A stretch of 64,000 nucleotides of DNA from Corticium candelabrum (taxonomy: Eukaryota > Porifera > Homoscleromorpha > Homosclerophorida > Plakinidae): contig NC_085093.1 of NCBI RefSeq assembly GCF_963422355.1, positions 210,561-274,560 on the forward strand, in the 5' to 3' direction. Position 1 is the first letter of the stretch; each line of letters opens with the position of its first letter. Positions 1 through 9,718 of the stretch are shown here, one piece after another. Below the pieces are notes generated by a model that made no database searches, was not told where the DNA came from, and saw only the letters and a list, made by a program, of their open reading frames with translations. The position numbers were made by a program, and so were the translations under genes.

Positions 1-870
1 ACAGGTACAGAAATAGGTACACAAACGGGTAAACAAACAGGTAAGCAAACATGTAAACAAATAGGTAAACAAATAGGTACACAAATATGTACACAAATAG
101 GTAAACCAATGGGTAAACAAACAGGCAAACAAACAAGTAAACAAACAGGTAAACAAATAGGTACACAAACAGGTACACAAAAAGGTAAACAAATAGGTAA
201 ACAAATGGGTAAACAACGGGTAAACAAATAGGTAAGCAAACAGGTACAGAAATAGGTACACAAACGGGTAAACAAACAGGTAAGCAAACATGTAAACAAA
301 TAGGTAAACAAATAGGTACACAAATACGTACACAAATAGGTAAACCAATGGGTAAACAAACAGGCAAACAAACAAGTAAACAAACAGGTAAACAAATAGG
401 TACACAAACAGGTACACAAAAAGGTAAACAAATAGGTAAGCAACAGGTAAACAAATGGGTAAACAAATAGGTAAACAAACAGGCAAACAAATGGGTAAAC
501 AAACAGGTACACAAATAGGTAAACAAACAGGTACACAAACAGGTACACAAATAGGTATACAAACAGGTAAACAAATAGGTACACATACTGGTAAACAAAC
601 AGGTACACAAATAGGTACACAAATAGGTACACAAACAGGTAAACAAATAGGTACACAAACAGGTAAACAAACAGGTACACAAATAGGTAAACAAACAGGT
701 ACACAAACAGGTAAACAAACAGGTACACAAACAGGTAAACAGGTACACAAATAGGTACACAAACAGGTAAACAAACAGGAATGTAAACAAGTAAACAAGT
801 AGGTAAACAGACAGGTAAATAAGCAAGTAGACAAATCAGGTAAACAAACAAGTAAACAAGCAGGTAAAAT
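1..870. repeat. 12-bp minisatellite array (GGTAMACAAAYA type)
   Basis: The sequence is a near-continuous array of 12-bp units of the form GGTAAACAAACA or GGTACACAAATA. A higher-order period is visible: the block starting at 1 recurs at 240 almost unchanged for about 200 bp, a period near 239 bp. The + strand stays open over 455-754 only because 12 is a multiple of three, so the predicted Gly/Lys/Gln/Thr-rich peptide is not treated as a gene. The array starts before the window. It probably lies in an intron or upstream of the CRYM-like exons. Confidence 0.95.
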
Positions 871-1069
871 CTTATGCTTTGCATGTTTGCAAGTATAACA
901 ACATCGGTGTTACATACACTACAGTATGTATGGCAGCCTACTTCCTGGGTACCTGTTTAGGGTAAGAGTACAGTGACACACATGCACACCATGCACAATC
1001 TCATACACAATCTCATAGGCCCGATGGATAGCTCAGGCAGTAATAATCGTAAAGATATTATCTGATTAG

Positions 1070-1293
1070 GCAACAATTGCTTGTGAACTCGGGGAAGTAG
1101 CAAGTGGTGCTGTCACTGTTGATGCTACTCGTACAACTCTTTTCAAGTCTCTTGGTAAAATGGATTGGTAAAATACAATTCCACCATTGCTCACTGTATG
1201 TATGTATCTATAGGAATGGCTGTAGAAGACGTTGTTTCTAGCAAACTTGTATATGACAGATTTATGGCCCAGCAGAAGGCAGGTGACTTATAG
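1070..1293 (+). CDS. CRYM: mu-crystallin / ornithine cyclodeaminase-like gene, last two exons (partial)
   Basis: Two short exons encode the C-terminal end of a CRYM/ornithine-cyclodeaminase family protein. Exon 1070-1154 reads ...IACELGEVASG...TTLFKSLG and ends at a GT donor. Exon 1214-1293, after a TAG acceptor, reads GMAVEDVVSSKLVYD...AGDL and stops at 1291-1293. Frame and phase (1) agree across the intron. In the family the region ELGE...KT/TVFKSLGMAVEDxxxAKLVYD forms the end of the NAD(P)-binding Rossmann domain. CRYM is a cytosolic NADPH-dependent ketimine reductase that also binds thyroid hormone in vertebrates. The upstream exons lie outside the window or within unread sequence before 1070. 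A possible poly(A) signal AATAAA is at about 2195. The exact substrate cannot be judged from this fragment. Confidence 0.8.
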
Positions 1294-1552
1294 AATGGCT
1301 CTTGTATGGAACTCTTGCTCTACCAGGTTTATGTACATGCATGACGGCGGATCCATGTCCTCATTATCAATTATTTTGTCACTAGAGGAGGTACACGTAC
1401 AGTAGAGTATCTGCTTACATGTAACTACAGCAGTCTGACTCAATGCTTGCTACGTGGTTGAACAGATGATCTCTCAGCCATAGTGAGGTGTCTTCAAGCA
1501 TCCCAGATACGTATTGTCTATGACAATGCACAAGCACCATGCTTGCACATGC

Positions 1553-1553
1553 G

Positions 1554-1649
<96 letters not shown>

Positions 1650-1650
1650 A

Positions 1651-1740
<90 letters not shown>

Positions 1741-1786
1741 ACGCGCACGCACACACACCACACACACACGCGCGCATGCACACACA

Positions 1787-1885
<99 letters not shown>

Positions 1886-1897
1886 CACACACGCACA

Positions 1898-1965
<68 letters not shown>

Positions 1966-1995
1966 CACCACGCGCACGCACACACACCACACACA

Positions 1996-2080
<85 letters not shown>

Positions 2081-2112
2081 CACACCACACCACAAACACA
2101 CCACGCACACAA
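1553..2112. repeat. long (CA)n microsatellite, interrupted
   Basis: About 560 bp of CA repeat with short CG and CC interruptions (CACGCGCA, CACCACAC). Every reading frame on both strands is open because the repeat lacks stops, so the overlapping His/Thr and Cys/Val peptides here are artefacts. The tract lies downstream of the CRYM-like stop codon. Confidence 0.97.
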
Positions 2113-3360
2113 ACAGACACCGGTTCTCTTTGTAAACATTATCTGCCATTCTCACACTTGACAGGGCAATTGGACACGTACCAACCTATCACTTAATAAA
2201 CTAACAGGCCCAGCAGGGTGGACTGAAAAGACTGCAGGATATTTCTATCATTGTGTTGTTGTTAATTATTATTATTTGTGGGGAAAGCAATGGACTACTA
2301 AACTACCAAACTGAGAGGTATGGGGGAAGTTCACACCTATAAACAATTCCAGTGATGGATGTCATACATACACATACAGATTATGCCTCGGAGGCTTTGT
2401 GGCAACACACACACACTGGGAAAGTTACATATGTGAGAGATCAGATAAACAATGTCATTCTACTTAGACTACTCGTCTACTGTTGGTTGTAAGGACTTCA
2501 TGTCATTATGTCAATGTGCAAGTATCTGAGTGTGTAGCACCAACATAGTCAAGTGCAGACGCAGTGGGCACACAGTACCTTGACAACTATATAGTTCATG
2601 AATCGCCCACATTGATAAGATTGTTATAGTAACACAACACACAGCACCCATCAGTGTATGACAAATCGGTTGCCCGGGACAACCAGAAATATGACCTGAC
2701 AACTGAAAATGGCAGGCTAGCTATAGGGTTGCCCAAAAACAACCAGCTGACAGCTACCCTATCTTCCAGCATGACAATTTTCTGAGCAAGCCTATGCATG
2801 CGAGATGACAACTGTTGTTGACATATCATCTTTTGAGATTCACAAGTGTGTCTAAGGGACAGTTTCAAAATGCCACCGCAAAGTTGACCAGTTTCCGGTT
2901 GTGGAAGCAGTACACGCTCACAGCCACGTTTTGGTGCTGTAGTTAGCCCACACTACAATATTCATCCAGTGCAGGCGTCTGTTAGCGTGATGGATGAACG
3001 TCGACTGACAGATATAGCACAATTCTAAATGTCATAGTCGTCATGATATGATTGTACAATACATTCTATATGTTGCTGCAATAAGGTCATGGATTTAGTG
3101 TATGGGCAACCAGAGTAATAATCAGGCAACTAAGACTTGGATGTATGGTTGCCCAGGACTACTTAGAGATGGATGATTTGTCGTACTGCCCATGATCTAT
3201 ACCAAAGGACACATTGATTGATTGATTTTGATTGAATGACTGAGTGACTTTTTCTTTCTGTTAATTAAGGTCATCATGCATTATGCATAAATGCTGGAGT
3301 CCAGAAGAGTAAAGCACAGCAATGTGCTTGTTTTTAACAAATAATTTTGTGAATTATATA
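2113..3360. other. intergenic stretch between CRYM-like gene and RRM-GYF gene
   Basis: No gene is recognised. Two minus-strand open frames at 2511-2702 and 2596-2868 have no family resemblance. Short phrases of the type GGTTGCCC...ACAACCAG recur near 2670, 2720 and 3140, suggesting old dispersed or tandem repeats. The 3' flank of the minus-strand gene (below 3361) is also here, with no clear poly(A) signal chosen. Confidence 0.6.
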
Positions 3361-5059
3361 TTATGGAAACAGAGAAAAGTCAATGTCCTCTACAGGCACA
3401 AAGTCACTCGATTGTTCTTTATCTTCTGTTTTTCGAGAAATTTCATCATCACTAGAGTCACTACTTTCGTCATATGCTGTTACATTCTCATTGTATTGTC
3501 TTGATATTGCTTCTCCTTTACTCAGCAGAGTATTAGGCAAGTCCTTACTTTTCTTCCCTTTCGGGGGCTTTGCTGCTTCGTGTAGCTCTTTTTCTGACAT
3601 CTGCCGTACCCAACATGGGTTCTGCTTAAAAAATCCCGCTGTTACCCAAGCCAGCATTTCTTGTGTTGAGTATGGCCCAAACGCCTCACTTGTCCGTTTA
3701 TTGGACCATCTATACTTCCAATACAAAGTGTCTTTTCGAAACTTCTTCAGGTTTGGAGTTCCCACATCATCTTCCTGTTCCCAGGGTGGCTTTTCACCAA
3801 GTGTTTGTTCCTCATCACTCTCTGGCTCCTCTTTTTCTAGTTTTTGTCCTAGGAGTTGCTGCCGTGCTCGACGATGTTCAACTCCCTCCACAATAATTTC
3901 TCGCCTGTCAAGTATTGGATGGTTAGCCATGCACCAACGCTTTGCCTGTTCGGCTGACTCAATTTTAGAAAATGTGACAAAGCCATAACCACGAGAGATG
4001 TTGGTCTTCTTGTCTCTGATAACCTGTAAACAATGAATTAAACAGTCACTACTCCCAAGTGAGGAATGTAGCGTATGAATACAAGAATACAAGACGTAAC
4101 CATCTTCATACAATCATATTGTTTAGGTGTTTATCCATCATCAAGTCTAATTCCATAGTTCTTCAATTAAATTGTTTAAACAAGGACGGCATTTATTCAA
4201 GGGAGCATTTATTTGCTAAAGGCTCTCTGTCCGTGTTTTACGGGTGTGACACCTTTTCAAGAGAACAATACTTACCATACTGGTGTACACATCTCACAAT
4301 TTGAGACATCATGTGGTGACAGTATCCAGGTAGTCCGTTTGCCTCAGGTATGCCTCTGACTAACTCATATCTAAAGAACTCGTATCTGAAGAACTCATAT
4401 GGTTTTTCCTTCAAAATACGAGCAACAGATGAAATGAGACGTCTATTCGAGGGCAGTGTTGTAATCTCAGCTGCGGCGTTTATTTGAGGGCGTCGTTTAA
4501 TCAAATAAATACGGTAGTCTAATTTCTCCACTCAACATGCCTATCATATACGGATTTTTTCAGCCTCTTGACTAGAAATAAACAGCAAAGATTTGAATTC
4601 TATGAAAAGTGGAGTCACAAATGTCACTTACACTATATCAATATCAAAACGTCAATGTTACATTTGCAATTAATTAAGACATTAATTAATTAATTAATTA
4701 ATATTGCAATGGTAACATTTAATTTTATTTACTTATTAATTAATTGCACAAGTATAAACGAGTTTCAATACCTTGACGTCTTCTAGTTCACCAAATGCCG
4801 CAAAATAATGCCCCAACGCCTCGTCGTCGGTATCCCACGATAGTCTGCCAACATAGATTTTCTGATCCGGATGATATCTCTTCTTCTTCGGCTGCGACTC
4901 TTCAAGTTTGGCGAGTTTGGCAGCAGTGGCCGCCGCGTTGGCTGCCGCTCGCTTACGATCAACATCACTGACCTTCTCCGCTCGCGCGTTGATGTCAGGA
5001 GCTTTGCTGCCCGAGAAATTGTGTTTATAACTCCAACCAAATGTCGCCATATTTAACAA
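3361..5059 (-). CDS. RRM plus CD2BP2-type GYF domain protein
   Basis: Two exons on the minus strand (5059-4772 and 4023-3361, intron phase 0, GT-AG) give about 316 aa, or 313 aa if the internal ATG at 5050 is used. Residues about 68-140 form an RRM with RNP2 IYVGRL and RNP1 RGYGFVTF, split by the intron after ELEDVK. Residues about 185-225 form a GYF domain: YWKYRW...GPYS...MLAWVTAGFF keeps the W-x-Y, GP(F/Y), M-x2-W and G(Y/F)F signature. The C-terminus VEDIDFSLFP resembles the IDFDLY end of CD2BP2. Known GYF proteins bind proline-rich ligands, and CD2BP2/Lin1 is a U5 snRNP factor. The RRM suggests RNA contact. I know no metazoan CD2BP2 with an RRM. The second RRM half and the GYF domain lie in one continuous exon, so the join is not a prediction artefact. 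A role in splicing is an inference. The start lies about 100 bp from the divergent RGS gene start. Confidence 0.85.
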
Positions 5060-5155
5060 ATCACGTGACTCAATAAGGAACAGGATGTTGCGCTAGGATC
5101 AATATTCCGACCGTGTGCGAGCTGTAGACGTGTTGCGACAACGACCACCGTTGCA

Positions 5156-8100
5156 ATGGCCACAAAGAAGCAGGAGCATCCAGCTCAAGCGAGAGTTTGT
5201 GCGACGGTAAGTCTGGATTCTGATCTGATTTCACTGTGGGCGCGGTTTTTCGCTTTTTTCTGTTTCTCGCTTTCTCCTCCACCCTGGACACAGACAAGGC
5301 GAACGACAATAGCCAGAGGTTGTTGATACAGCAAGAAACCGGATCTGTCCCGTCATTTCTTAGTAACATGCTACTGTGACAATGTCAAGACGTGTGAAGG
5401 CACCAGACTGAGGGCACTGACTCGGGAGGTTTGAGTATTTGTCTTGCCGGAGTCTAGTTGCAAAGAACTCTAGCTATGAGTTTCTTGCGCCGTTTGATGC
5501 ACAGGCGCATGCGAGAAGAAAAATCCCAAACATTGTTTCGTTGACGTTTACGGTGTGGGTATAGATTTCCATGTTGTGTGCAGCTTAGGTGACGTAGACT
5601 GTACATATGCTTGATGTGGTTGGTTGGTTGCCTGATGTTTGTGGATATTATCTCTTTAGTTGGAGGCTTTGGCGACTGAGTTGCAGGATGCAGAGCGTGG
5701 CATAACACTGCGTACACAAAAGCAGTTCCTGTCGACAATGACAGACGTCTTCCAAGGTCAGCTTATCTTTCTCTTTCTCTGGTCATTAGCTCGTCATCTC
5801 TCGCTGATGGTTGTGATTGATTGCAGCGAGCGAGCTTGTGTCCTGGCTGATGCGGCGGCTTGAAATCGAGGAGAGAGGTGAGAGATGCGGCACACGTCAG
5901 TTGGCATTCACCTCTCAGTTCTGACCACAGCATCTTTGCGCATTGTGTAGTCGAGGCTGTTACCATTGCGTCTGTTATCAGCAAGTGGGGCTTTGTTTTC
6001 GCCGCTGACAACAGCAGCAATTCGCTGAAGGACGATGGCACGTGGCTGAGGCTTCAGGTTGTGTACTTGGAGTGGTCGTTCGTTTGTGTAAACTAAATGT
6101 GTGAGGTGTGTTCAGAGTCATCATTTTTGGCCTTCACAGAGCGGGTATCCTGATAGTAGAGATTATGGTATAACATGTGACTCCATCCTTTGTCAAGTGA
6201 TGTAGTGTGCATGCAGCTTGTCTCTTGCAGCAATATATCTGGCAAAGAGAGCCATGAGATCTAAAGCCAATCATGCCTTGGCGGACTATGAAGCAGTAAG
6301 TAGATTATGAGTGTGTGTGAACTATCAGTATCATATTTGGTGTATGTATTTAGATAATATTTTAATACTTAGTTAATTAATTACAATTAACTAATTACAA
6401 TTATTTGTATTTAAGGTTTGTTGGCAGTGTGCAGTTAGCATTAGCTGTGCAGACTTTCATTTTGTGTGCTAGACAGGTAGGTGATACACAGTGGACTTAT
6501 ATTGAGTGAAAAGGATTTCCTGTTTGGACATGCATAAACAATAAAGGAGTGCCCTTATCTTGTGGAGACCAATTACTGTTTCTGATCTTGTTATGGACTA
6601 ATCTGTGTCTTTCATTATTTGTCTGCATGCCTGAATCTATAGCATATTGCATCTGTTACTGTATGACAGCTGTATAGTGTAAGTGAGGTGTGTTTTGAAT
6701 GTGTTGTGTTGTTATAATCTACACTAACACAACTTGTGGGGTATTGTAGTCTCATATGGGAAGTACAGTGTAAATATTTATGGCATAACAACAGTTGCCT
6801 TTAGCATTACAGTAGAGCCTTGCTGATTTCCTACAGCCCCATGCCAAGCCCCATTCGGATTAGTGAATTGTTCAGATTATCAAAAATGCCAAAATGCATA
6901 GCCTTGGAGGTCCAGACTTTGCCTCGGACAATCAGATCGCTAAGGCATTTACGTATCTTTACACACATGTCATGTTTATGGTAAAGGATACTGCTCTAAC
7001 AGCTGCGTGTACTTCTTAATAACGTGACAGTCAGGATTTATAATAGTTAGATACACGCATTTGCTGAAAACTAGATAACCGCAGCCCAGATCAAGCTGCC
7101 CAATAGGATCTGGGTACCAAAGGTAATTCGGATTAGTGAGGATTTGGATTAGTGAGGATTCGGATTAGCGAGGTTCTACTGTACTCCCAACTAATTGCTC
7201 ATTTTGAGCACCTAATTAATTGATCACATTTGGTGCAAGTTCTGAATAATTGAGTTCCTTCTTTACAAACACAAGTTAAGCTGTAAGGAATTTGGTTCAG
7301 ACAGCAGCAAAAATTGATGTATGTCAATACCATTTATCACAATACTTTTAATTTATTAATAATTAATGTTGTATCATACTAGATTGATTGTGAATTATAA
7401 AATTGTTCAGCATCTATACAATCTGTTGATAAAACAGCTCCTATTATATCTTGAGGATTCAAACCCAATGGATACTGTTACAGTACTTGGGTTTTTGTGG
7501 ACATATTTTATGGGTTCCGTATACTAAAAGTTCCATATACATAATAGCTGCTCTACTTACTGTCACAAAGCAATCGTTGATGTTTTTGTTTGTTGCCAGG
7601 AAGCTTTGGAGCAACTTCACCATCTTATGGATGACAGGTGGGAACTGGTAATTGAACAAGCAAGGGCCCAGTTGAGGTTAATTAACAGAATTTGAGTTAG
7701 TGCAACAGGGTGGTCATGTCGATGTGATATTATAGTCAATTGAGAATTAACAAGAAAAAAGATAAGCAAATGGTTGATAGTCAAGAGAGAGCCTTCTGGA
7801 GAGTTCATAGACCACTGGTAATGTCAGAGATAGTAGTGTGAGGTTATAAGTTACAGACAGACTTGCTTGACTGATAGATGGACAGGCAGGCAGACTGCAT
7901 GACAATAAAATTGTTTATGGGTAATTGTAATTACATATTATGTTTAGCCTGGGCAACTACGAGTGGTAGAGCTAAGTAAGATGAAGATGGCAGTTGCAAT
8001 CAGAGAACCTCGAGGATATAGGGTGAGTCAAAATCAATAATCAATGCCATAGTACCTAGAGTGGATGTCTAGAGTTGATTAAGTATTTTATTGCAGCTAT

Positions 8101-9327
8101 TTCCTTCAGGCAAAGAAGATGCTGAGGTTGGTTGGCTGTAGTTGCAATATAACGTTTTAGTTTTTGATTTAGTTGATGGAATTTTGAATCAGATTGAGTA
8201 CTACAAGTCTAGATTGGTTCATTCAATTGTGAGGACACAGAGACAGTGCGAGAGGTTAGATTATCTTGTTTGTAGTGTTGAGTTTTGTAGTTAATTAAAT
8301 GTCTCAGAATGGTGATGCAATGGTAACAGAGTGAGCAGACAGACAAAGTCCATAGCAGAGTTAATAATGAGTGAGGTTGCAAATTGTATGAATTGTTGCT
8401 GATGAGTGGGAATATATTGAACAGACACTCAATCACCTTGTGCATTTAGCATCCCGGTGTGATTGTCTATTATTGATGTAATACACTCTAACGGGCTGTA
8501 CATCTGCTGAAATTGCTTTGAATGAATCGAAGTGTTGCCAAACGTGACATCTGCATGTTTGTTTGTCTGTATCAGACAAACTACATCCAATGAAATGACA
8601 TGTATTAGTCAATGGTCTAATTTAGTGGCTTTGAGTACAAAGTAATGACTGGGTAAGGGAGACTCTGTCCAGGTGTTGTTTGTCTGCTAGATCTAGAACC
8701 ACAGGCTATATGAGTAAAGTCATAATCATTACTATTTTGTGGTTCATGTGGCTTACGTCAATTACCATTGATTTGCTTATTAATAAGAGAGAACAACATA
8801 TGAATCTAATTTTAACGGTTTGGTTTTTCCATAGTTTGATTGCCTATGCACAGAACTACAAGACCTACGATCCGTGCTTTACTACTCCCACACCTAGCAA
8901 TCCATGGATCACAGATGACAGTGAACTATGGAATTTAGAATGTGTGAGGTTAGTGGTTTCTTCGAAGAGCTGTTTCTGTTTGAAGTAACTTGCAATATAG
9001 AACATTAAGTGTTAATTAATGCTGTGTATTTGAAGGCTAGATTATGTAGATAAAAGGAGGGCTTTCAGATGGAGTTTACATCTGTCTGAATTGTTACGTG
9101 ATGACACTGGACAACATGCGTTCTCATTATTTCTAGACAAAGAATTTTGTACAGAGAATCTAAAGTTAGTAGAAACCATGTGCATTATTGGTTAGACGTG
9201 TAGAAAGTCTTGTCTGAATCTAAGTTGGCAGAAATTTTGTTAGTTAACAATTTCTCTGTGTCTGTCTGTCTGTCTTGTCTGTCTGTCTTGTCTGTCTTGT
9301 CTGTCTGTCTTGTCTGTCTGTCTGTCT

Positions 9328-9367
<40 letters not shown>

Positions 9368-9676
9368 AACACGTATATTTTCAAACATTCAACTATTATA
9401 CATCAACTGCAAATCACCATAGTAAAGTCCAACTATACAGTAATTACAAGCTCCTAAAGTCTTCAAACTACAGCTGCATGCACAAGAAAGAATACTAGTT
9501 AATAGAAAGTGGAGTTCAAGAGTCCAACAGTGAGAAACAGGTAGAAACATGATGATTACAATCTCCACAGAAGACGCACTAAAATGTGGACAAGGTAAGG
9601 CTGCGATAATCAAATGGAGACTGAAGCCGGTTGAAGACTGAGGAAAGCAAATGAAGATAAAGGATGGCAACAGCTA

Positions 9677-9718
<42 letters not shown>

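Noticed and set aside
455-754. 99-aa Gly/Lys/Gln/Thr repeat frame
   Set aside because: It is a product of the stop-free 12-bp minisatellite with no splice or start context.
1020-1095. Possible tRNA start (GATAGCTCAGGCAG resembles an A box)
   Set aside because: No B box, no cloverleaf and no matching acceptor stem; the region overlaps the CRYM-like exon.
1415-2196. Several overlapping His/Thr and Cys/Val frames on both strands
   Set aside because: All derive from the CA repeat, which has no stop codons in any frame.
3383-3988. 201-aa plus-strand frame
   Set aside because: It is the antisense shadow of the RRM-GYF second exon.
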